Shown: one piece after another, positions 15,977 through 24,299 of the stretch
Layout of the letters: each line of letters begins with the position of its first letter
Numbering within the stretch: the stretch's first letter is position 1
Source: Streptomyces albireticuli
Lineage (GTDB): Bacteria; Actinomycetota; Actinomycetes; Streptomycetales; Streptomycetaceae
Direction of reading: 5' to 3'
Assembly (NCBI RefSeq): GCF_002192455.1
Contig: NZ_CP021744.1
Span: 5,551,501 to 5,615,500, forward strand
DNA length: 64,000 nt
Notes under the pieces: generated by a model
What the model was told of the DNA's origin: nothing
Seen by the model: the letters and a program-made list of their open reading frames with translations, nothing else
Databases searched by the model: none
Program-made: the position numbers and the translations under genes

Positions 15977-16600
15977 TCAGACCTGCGGTGCGCAGCTCAG
16001 CACATGGGTCTTCAGCAGCTCGCCGATGTGCGGATCGCGCCGCCGGAAGGCCGCGACGATCGCCGCGTGGTCGTCCGCGTGGGCGCGCGGTTCCGGGCTG
16101 AGCCAGCGGATCGACAGCGTCGTCCACACCTCGATGCCCAGCGACTCCCAGGTGTGCAGCAGGACGGAGTTGCCCGCGGCCTTGACGATCTCCCGGTGGA
16201 AGGCGACCGTGTGCCGCACCTGCGCCTCGCCGTCGCCGGCCCGGTCCGCCCCGTAGAGCGCGGACACCTCCGGCTCCAGCATCGAGGCGTCCTCGGCCAG
16301 GGCGTCCGCGGCCAGCTCGGCGGCCACCTGCTCCAGGCCCGCCCGTACGGGGTAGCTCTCCTTGAGGTCGGTGGCGCTGAGCTCACGGACCCGGACGCCC
16401 TTGTTGGGCGCCGACTCGATCAGCCGCAGCGACTCCAGCTCGCGCAGCGCCTCCCGGACCGGTGTCTGGCTGACGGCCAGCTCGGCGGCGATCCGCCGCT
16501 CGACGATGCGCTCGCCCGGCTGCCAGCGTCCGCCCACGATCCCCTCCAGGATGTGCTCGCGGATCTGTTCGCGCAGCGAGTGCACGACGGGTGCGGCCAT
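15977..16600 (-). CDS. GntR-family transcriptional regulator (FadR/FCD subfamily)
   Basis: 207 aa. N-terminal winged HTH (VHSLREQIREHILEGIVGGRWQPGERIVERRIAAELAVSQTPVREALRELESLRLI), then an all-helical FCD domain. The metal-binding pattern of FCD domains is partly visible: Asp/His in FHREIVKAAGN and the HADDHAAIVAAF block, and H in LLKTHV. AAGGAG before ATG 16600. It lies just upstream of sucB on the genome but downstream of it in transcription, after the sucB terminator. The effector is likely a small carboxylate, by family; target unknown. Confidence 0.93.
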   Translation of the reverse strand: MAAPVVHSLREQIREHILEGIVGGRWQPGERIVERRIAAELAVSQTPVREALRELESLRLIESAPNKGVRVRELSATDLKESYPVRAGLEQVAAELAADALAEDASMLEPEVSALYGADRAGDGEAQVRHTVAFHREIVKAAGNSVLLHTWESLGIEVWTTLSIRWLSPEPRAHADDHAAIVAAFRRRDPHIGELLKTHVLSCAPQV

Positions 16601-16688
16601 GGGTGCTCCTTAGCGGGCAGCGGGGATCGGAGGTCATTATTCCCCGGCCGTCCCGCCGCCACGGTGGTGGTACCGGCGCGGGGCACGC

Positions 16689-16740
16689 GAAAGGGCGCGG
16701 CCCCGGCCCGTACGGATACGGGACCGGGGCCGCGCCCTTC
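16689..16740 (-). terminator. sucB terminator hairpin
   Basis: Arms GAAAGGGCGCGGCCCCGG (16689-16706) and its complement (16724-16740) with a small inner hairpin CCGTA/TACGG, 31 bp past the sucB stop. Confidence 0.75.
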
Positions 16741-16770
16741 ACGGCGTGCCGCTCAAGGGGGAGCCGGGGC

Positions 16771-18552
16771 TCAGAGACCGATCTCGGCCTCGAACTCGGC
16801 GGCCTCCAGGAGCTGCTTGACCGTCGTCAGGTAACGGGCGGCGTCGGCGCCGTCCACCAGACGGTGGTCGTACGACAGGGCCAGGTAGGTCATGTCGCGG
16901 ATGGCGATGGTCTCGCCCAGCTCCGGGTGGTTGATGACCACCGGGCGCTTGACGGTGGCACCGATGCCCAGGATGCCGACCTGGTTCGGGGGCACGATGA
17001 CCGTGTCGAACAGCGCACCGCGCGAGCCGGTGTTGCTGATCGTGAAGGTCGCGCCCGACATGTCGTCCGGGCTGATCTTGTTGGTGCGGACCTTGCCGGC
17101 CAGCTCCGCCGTCTTCTTGGCGATGCCCGCGATGTTGAGGTCGCCCGCGCCCTTGATGACCGGGGTCATCAGGCCCTTCTCGGCGTCCACCGCGATACCG
17201 ACGTTCTCGACGTCGTGGTACGTGATGGTGCCCTCGTCGTCGTTGATCCGGGCGTTGACGACCGGGTGGGCCTTCAGCGCCTGGACGGCGGCCTTGACGA
17301 AGAACGGCATCGGGGACAGCTTGACGCCCTCACGGGCGGCGAAGGCGTCCTTGGCCTTGTTGCGCATCCGCATGATCTTGGTGATGTCCACCTCGACCAC
17401 GGAGGTCAGCTGCGCCTGGCCGTGCAGGGCCTTCATCATGTTCTCGCCGATGACCTTGCGCATGCGGGTCATCTTGACCGTCTGGCCGCGCAGCGGCGAC
17501 GTCTCGACGGCGGCGGCCTTCGGGGCAGCGGCGGCGGGCGCGGCGGCCGGGGCCGGCGCGACCTGCTTGGCGGCCTCGGCGGCGGCGATGACGTCCTGCT
17601 TGCGGATACGGCCACCCACACCGGTGCCCTGGACGGTCGCCAGGTTCACGGCGTTCTCGGCGGCGAGCTTGCGCACCAGCGGCGTGACGTACGCGCCGTC
17701 GTTCGCGGCGGCGACGGCCGGAGCGGCCGGAGCCGGAGCGGCGACCGGGGCCGGGGCCGGGGCCGGGGCGGCGGGAGCCGGAGCCGGGGTGGCGACCGGG
17801 GCCGGAGCGGCCGGAGCGGCAGCCGGGGCCGGAGCGGCCGGAGCCGGGGTGACCGGGGCGGCGGCGGGCGCCGGGGCGGCGGCCGGAGCCGGAGCCTCGG
17901 CCGGGGCGGCCGGGGCCGGAGCGGCACCGGCGGCACCGATGACGGCGAGCTTGGCGCCGACCTCGGCCGTCTCGTCCTCGCCGACCACGATCTCCAGCAG
18001 CACACCGGAGACCGGGGCCGGGATCTCGGTGTCGACCTTGTCGGTGGAGACCTCGAGCAGCGGCTCGTCGGCCTCGACGGACTCGCCGACCTCCTTGAGC
18101 CAGCGGGTCACGGTGCCCTCGGTGACCGACTCGCCCAGCGCGGGCAGCACGACGTCGGTGCCGGAGGCCTCACCGGCCGGGGCGGCGGGCGCCTCGGCGG
18201 CGGGGGCGGGAGCGGCGGGGGCCTCGGCGACCGGAGCCTCGGCCACGGGGGCCTCGGCCGGAGCCGCGGGGGCCTCGGCGGCGGCCGGGGCAGCGGCCTC
18301 GGCCGGGGCGCCGGAGCCGTCGTCGATGATGGCCAGCTCGGCGCCGACCTCGACCGTCTCGTCCTCGGCGACCTTGATGGAGGCCAGGATGCCGGACGCG
18401 GGGGCCGGGATCTCGGTGTCGACCTTGTCGGTGGAGACCTCGAGCAGCGGCTCGTCGGCCTCGACACGCTCACCCTCGGCCTTCAGCCAACGGGTGACGG
18501 TGCCCTCGGACACGCTCTCGCCGAGCGCCGGCAGTGTTACGGAAACCGCCAT
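16771..18552 (-). CDS. sucB: 2-oxoglutarate dehydrogenase E2, dihydrolipoyllysine succinyltransferase
   Basis: 593 aa. Two N-terminal lipoyl domains (about 1-78 and 120-200), each with the lipoyl-lysine motif TDKVDTEIPAP, separated by long Ala/Pro linkers. Then a peripheral E3-binding domain (YVTPLVRKLAAENAVNLATVQGTG) and a C-terminal acyltransferase core ending in the catalytic SYDHRLVDGADAARYL. In actinobacteria this E2 may serve mainly the pyruvate dehydrogenase hybrid complex, so the acyl specificity (succinyl or acetyl) is open. It is transcribed with lpdA, which starts the unit upstream (48 bp gap). Lipoylation depends on LipA/LipB from this window. Confidence 0.95.
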   Translation of the reverse strand: MAVSVTLPALGESVSEGTVTRWLKAEGERVEADEPLLEVSTDKVDTEIPAPASGILASIKVAEDETVEVGAELAIIDDGSGAPAEAAAPAAAEAPAAPAEAPVAEAPVAEAPAAPAPAAEAPAAPAGEASGTDVVLPALGESVTEGTVTRWLKEVGESVEADEPLLEVSTDKVDTEIPAPVSGVLLEIVVGEDETAEVGAKLAVIGAAGAAPAPAAPAEAPAPAAAPAPAAAPVTPAPAAPAPAAAPAAPAPVATPAPAPAAPAPAPAPVAAPAPAAPAVAAANDGAYVTPLVRKLAAENAVNLATVQGTGVGGRIRKQDVIAAAEAAKQVAPAPAAAPAAAAPKAAAVETSPLRGQTVKMTRMRKVIGENMMKALHGQAQLTSVVEVDITKIMRMRNKAKDAFAAREGVKLSPMPFFVKAAVQALKAHPVVNARINDDEGTITYHDVENVGIAVDAEKGLMTPVIKGAGDLNIAGIAKKTAELAGKVRTNKISPDDMSGATFTISNTGSRGALFDTVIVPPNQVGILGIGATVKRPVVINHPELGETIAIRDMTYLALSYDHRLVDGADAARYLTTVKQLLEAAEFEAEIGL

Positions 18553-18600
18553 GGTTGCGGTTGCTCCTTACGAGTAGTGCGGATGGTGGTGCGCTCGGGA

Positions 18601-19989
18601 CTAGTCGTGCGCGTGCAGCGGCTTGCCGGCCAGGGCCAGGTGGGCCTCGCCGAGAGCCTCGTTCTGCGTGGGGTGCGCGTGGATGAGCTGCGCGACCTCG
18701 GCCGGCAGCGCCTCCCAGTTGTAGACCAGCTGGGCTTCGCCGACCTGCTCACCCATACGGTCACCGACCATGTGGACGCCGACGACGGCACCGTCCTTGA
18801 CCTGGACGAGCTTGATCTCGCCCGCGGTCTTGAGGATCTTGCTCTTGCCGTTGCCCGCGAGGTTGTACTTCAGGGCGACGACCTTGTCCGCGCCGTAGAT
18901 CTCCTTGGCCTTGGCCTCGGAGATGCCCACGGAGGCGACCTCGGGGTGGCAGTACGTCACCCGGGGCACGCCGTCGTAGTCGATCGGCACGGGCTTGAGG
19001 CCGGCCAGTCGCTCCGCCACCAGGATGCCCTCGGCGAAGCCGACGTGCGCGAGCTGGAGCGTCGGGACGAGGTCACCGACGGCCGAGATCGTCGGCACGT
19101 TGGTCTGCATGTACTCGTCGACCAGGACGTAGCCGCGGTCCATCGCGACGCCCTGCTCCTCGTAGCCCAGGCCCTGGGAGACCGGGCCGCGGCCGATGGC
19201 GACGAGCAGGATCTCGGCCTCGAACTCCTTGCCGTCGGCCAGGGTGACCTTGACGCCGTCGGTGGTGTACTCCGCCTTCTGGAAGAAGGTGCCGAGGTTG
19301 AACTTGATGCCACGCTTGCGGAAGGCGCGCTCCAGCAGCTTGGAGCTGTTCTCGTCCTCGACGGGGACGAGGTGCTTGAGGCCCTCGACGATGGTGACGT
19401 CGGTCCCGAAGGACTTCCAGGCGGAGGCGAACTCGACGCCGATGACGCCGCCGCCCAGCACGATCGCGGACTTCGGGACGCGGTCGAGCGTCAGCGCGTG
19501 GTCCGAGGAGATGATGCGGTTGCCGTCGATCTCCAGGCCCGGCAGCGACTTCGGCACGGAGCCGGTCGCCAGCAGGACGTGGCGGCCCTGGACGCGCTGG
19601 CCGTTCACGTCCACGGAGGTCGGGGAGGACAGCCGGCCCTCGCCCTCGATGTAGGTCACCTTGCGGGAGGCGACCAGGCCCTGGAGGCCCTTGTACAGGC
19701 CGGCGATCACGTCGTCCTTGTACTTGTGGACGCCCGCGATGTCGATGCCCTCGAAGGTGGCCTTGACACCGAACTGCGCGGCCTCGCGAGCCTGGTCGGC
19801 GATCTCACCGGCGTGCAGCAGCGCCTTGGTGGGGATGCAGCCGTTGTGCAGGCAGGTGCCCCCGAGCTTGTTCTTCTCGATCAGAGCGACGTCCAGACCC
19901 AGCTGCGCTCCGCGCAGGGCAGCGGCGTAACCGCCGCTACCGCCTCCGAGGATCACTAGGTCGAAAACGGTGCTGGCGTCGTTCGCCAC
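18601..19989 (-). CDS. lpdA: dihydrolipoyl dehydrogenase (E3)
   Basis: 462 aa. Flavoprotein that reoxidises the dihydrolipoyl arm of E2, passing electrons through an active-site disulfide and FAD to NAD+. FAD site VILGGGSGGYAAALR, redox pair GGTCLHNGCIPTK, NAD site AIVLGGGVIGVEFASAW, second FAD motif ISAVGDLVPT, and the C-terminal His-Glu dyad HAHPTQNE. GTG 19989 was chosen because GGAGG lies seven bases upstream; the ATG six codons earlier overlaps that site. First gene of the lpdA-sucB unit. Confidence 0.96.
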   Translation of the reverse strand: MANDASTVFDLVILGGGSGGYAAALRGAQLGLDVALIEKNKLGGTCLHNGCIPTKALLHAGEIADQAREAAQFGVKATFEGIDIAGVHKYKDDVIAGLYKGLQGLVASRKVTYIEGEGRLSSPTSVDVNGQRVQGRHVLLATGSVPKSLPGLEIDGNRIISSDHALTLDRVPKSAIVLGGGVIGVEFASAWKSFGTDVTIVEGLKHLVPVEDENSSKLLERAFRKRGIKFNLGTFFQKAEYTTDGVKVTLADGKEFEAEILLVAIGRGPVSQGLGYEEQGVAMDRGYVLVDEYMQTNVPTISAVGDLVPTLQLAHVGFAEGILVAERLAGLKPVPIDYDGVPRVTYCHPEVASVGISEAKAKEIYGADKVVALKYNLAGNGKSKILKTAGEIKLVQVKDGAVVGVHMVGDRMGEQVGEAQLVYNWEALPAEVAQLIHAHPTQNEALGEAHLALAGKPLHAHD

Positions 19990-20301
19990 GTCACGTCCTC
20001 CATGCATGGAATACGCCGGAGCCGGTCGCGGGCGACCGGGCGGCGGCTGTTGTTCGGCCGCTGTTACTTCGGCCCTGGGTCAGTGGGGCCCTGTCCTGCC
20101 GAGACAACATCTTCGCACTTGTTGACGGACGACGGGACGCCGGGCCGGGCTGTGAGGCGACTGATGCGTCACCTTCAGGGGTTACTCACGCGTAGGACGC
20201 GCTCGATTTCGTTAAGGGCGAACGTCCGCGAGGTGACCCCGGGCGAAACACCCGGGGTCACCCCAAAACGTACGGACCCCGGGGTCCGTACGCGGCGGGG
20301 C
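19990..20301. other. intergenic region lpdA / pepA
   Basis: 312 bp. It carries the lpdA promoter on the minus strand and the two pepA terminator hairpins at 20232-20292. No gene is seen. Confidence 0.5.
20232..20292 (-). terminator. tandem terminator hairpins of pepA
   Basis: Two adjacent hairpins: GGTGACCCCGGG with its complement (20232-20243 and 20251-20262), and the 24-bp uninterrupted palindrome 20269-20292 (half CGTACGGACCCC). They lie just after the pepA stop. Confidence 0.7.
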
Positions 20302-21834
20302 TCAGCCCAGGTCGCCGTCGGCGGTGCGCTCGGCCAGCCGGAGGAGCGTGCGGACCGCGGAGCCCGTACCGCCCTTCGGGGTGTAGCCGTAGGGCGCGCT
20401 CTCGTGGAAGGCCGGGCCCGCGATGTCCAGGTGCGCCCAGGTGATGCCCTCGCCCACGAACTCGCGCAGGAACAGACCGGCCAGCAGGGCGCTGCCCATC
20501 CGCTCGCCGATGTTGGCGAAGTCGGCGACCGGGGAGTCCATGCTCTTGCGCAGCTCGTTCGGGATCGGCATCGGCCACGCCTGCTCGCCGACCTCCTCCG
20601 CGATCTCGTACAGCGAGGTGCGGAACGCGTCGTCGTTGCCGAGTACACCGAACGTGCGGTTGCCGAGCGCGATGACCATGGCACCCGTGAGGGTGGCGAC
20701 GTCCACGATCGCGTCGGGGTTCTCCTCCGAGGCGCGGACGATGGCGTCGGCCAGGACCAGGCGGCCCTCGGCGTCGGTGTTGAGGACCTCGACGGTCTTG
20801 CCGCCGTACATCCGCAGCACGTCGCCCGGGCGGGTCGCGGTGCCCGAGGGCATGTTCTCGGCGAGCGCCAGCCAGCCGGTGACGTTGACGCGCAGGCCCA
20901 GGCGGGCGGCGGCCACGACCGCGCCGAACACGGCGGCGGCGCCGGCCATGTCGCACTTCATGGTCTCGTTGTGGCCGGCCGGCTTGAGCGAGATGCCGCC
21001 CGAGTCGTAGGTGATGCCCTTGCCGACGAAGGCGAGGGTCTTCTCCGCCTTGGGGTGGGTGTAGCCGATGCGCACCAGGCGCGGCGGGTTGGCCGAGCCC
21101 TGGCCGACGCCCAGGATGCCGCCGAAGCCGCCCTTGAGCAGCGCCTTCTCGTCCAGCACCTCGACCTTGAGACCGTGCTCCTTGGCGGCGGCCTGGGCCG
21201 CGGCCGTGAAGGTCTTCGGGGTGAGGTCGTTCGGCGGCATGTTGATCAGGTCGCGCGCGCGGTTCATCTCCTCGGCCAGCACGCTCGCGCGCTCGGCCAC
21301 GGCCTTGACCGCCTTGTCGCGGGGCTTGGCGCCCAGCAGCGCGACCTCGGCGAGCGGGGTGGCGCGGTCGGCGTCCTTCTTGGCGGCGGCCTTGCCGCCC
21401 GCGCCGGCGGCGACGTAGGTGTACGCGCCGAGCAGCGCGCCCTCCGCCACGGCCGCGGCGGACTCGGCGTCCGCGACCGGCAGCGCGAAGCCGGCCTTCT
21501 TGCTGCCCGTCAGCGCGCGGGCCGCGCTGCCCGCGGCGCGGCGCAGCGCCTCCGCGTCGAAGTCCTCGTCCTTGGCCGGGGTGTCGCCGAGCCCGACCGC
21601 CAGCACGACCGGGGCCTTGAGCCCGGACGGGGCGGGGAGCTTGGTCGTCTCGCCCTCGCCGCCGGTGGCGCCGAGGGTCTCCAGGACGGCGGCCAGCTTG
21701 CCGTCGAACGCCTTGTCCACGGCTTCGGCGCCCGGTGCGACGACAGGACCCTTCGGGCCCTTGGCCACACCGATGACGATGGCGTCCGCGCGGAGCGTCG
21801 CCGCGCTGGAAGTGCTGAGAGTCAGAGCAGTCAC
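20302..21834 (-). CDS. pepA: leucyl aminopeptidase (M17)
   Basis: 510 aa. Cytosolic two-metal aminopeptidase that removes N-terminal residues from peptides. The N-terminal half is the variable domain; the C-terminal catalytic domain has the metal ligands and active-site residues in VGKGITYDSGGISLKPA, MKCDMAGAAAVFG and NTDAEGRLVLADA. Start GTG 21834 (MTALTLSTSSAATL). Divergent or independent from cobS upstream (161 bp gap on the same strand). Confidence 0.96.
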   Translation of the reverse strand: MTALTLSTSSAATLRADAIVIGVAKGPKGPVVAPGAEAVDKAFDGKLAAVLETLGATGGEGETTKLPAPSGLKAPVVLAVGLGDTPAKDEDFDAEALRRAAGSAARALTGSKKAGFALPVADAESAAAVAEGALLGAYTYVAAGAGGKAAAKKDADRATPLAEVALLGAKPRDKAVKAVAERASVLAEEMNRARDLINMPPNDLTPKTFTAAAQAAAKEHGLKVEVLDEKALLKGGFGGILGVGQGSANPPRLVRIGYTHPKAEKTLAFVGKGITYDSGGISLKPAGHNETMKCDMAGAAAVFGAVVAAARLGLRVNVTGWLALAENMPSGTATRPGDVLRMYGGKTVEVLNTDAEGRLVLADAIVRASEENPDAIVDVATLTGAMVIALGNRTFGVLGNDDAFRTSLYEIAEEVGEQAWPMPIPNELRKSMDSPVADFANIGERMGSALLAGLFLREFVGEGITWAHLDIAGPAFHESAPYGYTPKGGTGSAVRTLLRLAERTADGDLG

Positions 21835-21995
21835 GGTGGTGGGGTCCCTACTTCCGTTGAGTTCCTCGGCCGATGGGTGGGCCGGCCGCACCCTGGGCAT
21901 CGTATGCCGCGGTGTCACGGCCCCCCGGGCTCGGGTCGGCCCCCAACGTAGCGCCCGCGACCGGGCGATTCGTGTTCCGGTCGCGCTCCGGCCGC

Positions 21996-22793
21996 TCAGC
22001 CGAGAGCGAGCACGACGAGCGCGGCGGTGGCCGAGGTCTCCGCCAGGGCGCCGAAGACGTCCCCGGTGACCCCGCCGAAGCGCCGCACGCAGTGCCGCAG
22101 CAGCAGCTCGCCGGCGGCCAGGGCGAGCGGCACCGCGAGGGCCGCGCGCACCGCGCCGTACGGGCCCGTGGTGGCCCCGAGGGCCGCGGCGGCGGCCGTG
22201 GCCAGGGCGGCCACCAGCAGCGCGGACCACGCGGGAAGCACCCCGGCGACGGCCGCGCCCAGGCCCTCGGGCCGGGCCGCCGGCACCCCGGCCCGGGAGG
22301 CCAGCGTCAGGGAGCAGCGGGCGGCGAGCGCCGCCACGGCCACGGCGACGGCGCCGCGCGCCGCGCCGTCCGCGTACGCCCCGGCGAGTGCCGCGACCTG
22401 GCCGAGCAGGACCAGCAGCAGGGTGACGACGCCGAACGGGCCGATGTCCGACCGCTTCATGATCCGCAGGGCGTCCTCGGCGGGCTTCCCGCTGCCCAGC
22501 CCGTCGGCGACGTCCGCGAGGCCGTCCAGGTGGAGGGCGCGGGTGAGGACCGCGGGGGCCGCCACGGAGGCCACGGCGGCGAGCAGCGGGCTCGAGCCCA
22601 GCAGGAGCAGTACCGCTCCCGCCGCGGCCGCGCAGCCGCCCACGACCAGCCCCGCGAGGGGCGCCGCGAGCATGCCGCCCCGGGCGGCCGCCCGGTCCCA
22701 GCGGGTGAGGCGCACGGGCAGCACGGTCAGCGTGCCGAAGGCGAAGCGGAAGGCGTCGCCCAGGGTGGGCCGGGACGCTGTCGTGTCGGTCAT
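21996..22793 (-). CDS. cobS: adenosylcobinamide-GDP ribazoletransferase CobS
   Basis: 265 aa integral membrane protein, five to seven hydrophobic segments. Joins adenosylcobinamide-GDP to alpha-ribazole, the last step of cobalamin assembly. Signature motifs: LTVLPV near the N-terminus, HLDGLADVADGLG with the metal-binding Asp residues, and RIMKRSDIGPFGV. It works on the products of the cobU fusion and cobT genes encoded further on in this window. The start at 22793 begins MTDTTASRPTLG. Divergent from the membrane gene at 22876. Confidence 0.94.
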   Translation of the reverse strand: MTDTTASRPTLGDAFRFAFGTLTVLPVRLTRWDRAAARGGMLAAPLAGLVVGGCAAAAGAVLLLLGSSPLLAAVASVAAPAVLTRALHLDGLADVADGLGSGKPAEDALRIMKRSDIGPFGVVTLLLVLLGQVAALAGAYADGAARGAVAVAVAALAARCSLTLASRAGVPAARPEGLGAAVAGVLPAWSALLVAALATAAAAALGATTGPYGAVRAALAVPLALAAGELLLRHCVRRFGGVTGDVFGALAETSATAALVVLALG

Positions 22794-22875
22794 CGCGGGC
22801 ACCCTATCCCGCCGGGTCAGGACAGTAGGTTGCAGGTGAGAGCGGTGTGAGAGGGCACAACGAACGGGTGGGCAC

Positions 22876-23613
22876 ATGGGCCAGTGGCTGCATCGCAACA
22901 TCGTCGAGCCGGGGAAGCTGCCCCTGCTGCTGGCGCTGGCCGCGTTCGTCCTGACGTTCCTGGTGACCCGGGTGATCACCCGGCTGATCCGGGCGGGGAA
23001 GGGCCCCTTCCGCAACATCAGCCCCGGTGGTCTGCACGTCCACCATGTGGTGCCCGGCATCGTGCTGATGGTGATCGGCGGCTTCGCCGCGGTGACGTCA
23101 GGCCGGCACGGCTTCGGTGCGGCGCTGGCGGCCGTGGTGTTCGGCACCGGCGCCGGGCTGGTGCTGGACGAGTTCGCGCTCGTGCTGCACCTGGACGACG
23201 TCTACTGGACCGAGCAGGGCCGCAAGAGCGTCGAGATCGTGGTGCTGACGGCCGCGCTGGTGACGCTGATACTGGCCGGGTTCCTGCCGTTCGGGGTGAA
23301 CGAGCTGACCCCGGAGGAGCTGCACGACCGCGGCGTCGTGGTCGTCAACGTACTGATCAACTTCCTGATCGCGCTGTTCGCCCTGGCCAAGGGCAAGCCG
23401 CGGCTCGCGGTCATCGGCTGTGTGGTGCCGTTCGTGGCGATCGTCGGCGCGGTGCGGCTGGCCCGGCCCGGGTCGCCGTGGGCGCGGCGGTTCTACCGCC
23501 ACCGTCCGCGGGCCCGCCGCCGGGCGCGGGTGCGCGCCTACCGGCACGACGCCCGCTGGGAGCACATCCGCAACCGCGTTCACGATCTGCTGGCGGGCGC
23601 TCCCGACCGCTGA
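22876..23613 (+). CDS. multi-pass membrane protein, function unknown
   Basis: 245 aa. About five helices: residues 17-38, 57-70, 78-98, 116-139 and 160-176, with a further one near 180-200. The cytoplasmic tail is very basic (YRHRPRARRRARVRAYRHD). The region PGGLHVHHVVPGIVLM has a His-rich turn that could bind metal or heme. I recall similar genes in other streptomycetes but no characterised homologue. ATG 22876 with GGGTGGG upstream. Its 3' end overlaps the convergent rhomboid-like gene by 34 bp. Confidence 0.82.
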   Translation: MGQWLHRNIVEPGKLPLLLALAAFVLTFLVTRVITRLIRAGKGPFRNISPGGLHVHHVVPGIVLMVIGGFAAVTSGRHGFGAALAAVVFGTGAGLVLDEFALVLHLDDVYWTEQGRKSVEIVVLTAALVTLILAGFLPFGVNELTPEELHDRGVVVVNVLINFLIALFALAKGKPRLAVIGCVVPFVAIVGAVRLARPGSPWARRFYRHRPRARRRARVRAYRHDARWEHIRNRVHDLLAGAPDR

Positions 23614-24299
23614 CGGCCGGAGCGGAAGACGTCCTCCCGGGGCTTGCGCCGCCTGCGGAACTCGTCGGCGGCGCAGAGGACCAGCACCGCCGCGACCGCC
23701 GCGATGTGCTCCTTGCCCGCCAGATTGGGCTTGACGAGCACCTCGGCCACCATGGCGGCGACCACGACCCCGCAGGTGAACCAGGCGCGGTAGCGCCAGG
23801 AGACGTACACCGCGAGCCCCACGACGGCCGCCGACGGGCCGGTGTCGACGACCTTGGCGGCCTCGGGCGGCAGGCCGAACACGGAGTCCGGCCCGAGGTG
23901 CACGGCCAGCCGCGCGTACATCGTCCCGGCGAGGGTGGCGGCGTAGGCGATGGCAAGCGTGCGCCACTTGCCCAGGCAGATCTCGGCGATCCCGAAGACC
24001 AGCAGGACCTGCGCCAGCGCGCCCCACACCGGGAGGTCCAGGGCCGGCACGAACAGCGACAGCGGGGTCCGCAGCAGCGCCTGCCACCAGGGCAGGCGCG
24101 CCTGCACCGAGCCGAGCGTCTGCACCGGCTCGAAGCCCCAGGGCTGGTTCTGGACGATCTGGAACGTGGCGGTCAGGGCCACCGCCGCCAGCGTCATCGG
24201 GATCGCCCGCAGCCCCTTGGTCACGAGTGCCAGGCGTACGGTCCCGGCCAGCGGGCCCCACTCGGTGCGCGCGGCGCGACGCAGCGCCGCGCGGTTCAT
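23580..24299 (-). CDS. rhomboid-like membrane protein
   Basis: 239 aa, about six helices. The order TGPSAAVVGLAVY in one helix and AGKEHIAAVAAV in a later one resembles the GxS...H dyad of rhomboid-fold proteases, so it may be an intramembrane serine protease or a derived pseudoprotease. Translation is coupled to the MprF-like gene upstream by an ATGA overlap, implying related work at the membrane. The C-terminal coding end overlaps the convergent gene. Confidence 0.75.
   Translation of the reverse strand: MNRAALRRAARTEWGPLAGTVRLALVTKGLRAIPMTLAAVALTATFQIVQNQPWGFEPVQTLGSVQARLPWWQALLRTPLSLFVPALDLPVWGALAQVLLVFGIAEICLGKWRTLAIAYAATLAGTMYARLAVHLGPDSVFGLPPEAAKVVDTGPSAAVVGLAVYVSWRYRAWFTCGVVVAAMVAEVLVKPNLAGKEHIAAVAAVLVLCAADEFRRRRKPREDVFRSGRQRSGAPASRS

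Noticed and set aside
17700..18320. Internal repeat or recombination hot spot in sucB
   Set aside because: The repetitive DNA simply encodes the Ala/Pro linkers between lipoyl domains, normal for E2 proteins.
16591..19959. 1122-aa open frame on the plus strand opposite sucB and lpdA
   Set aside because: Both minus-strand proteins have complete catalytic motifs; the plus-strand frame is low-complexity Gly/Arg/Asp and an artefact of codon bias.
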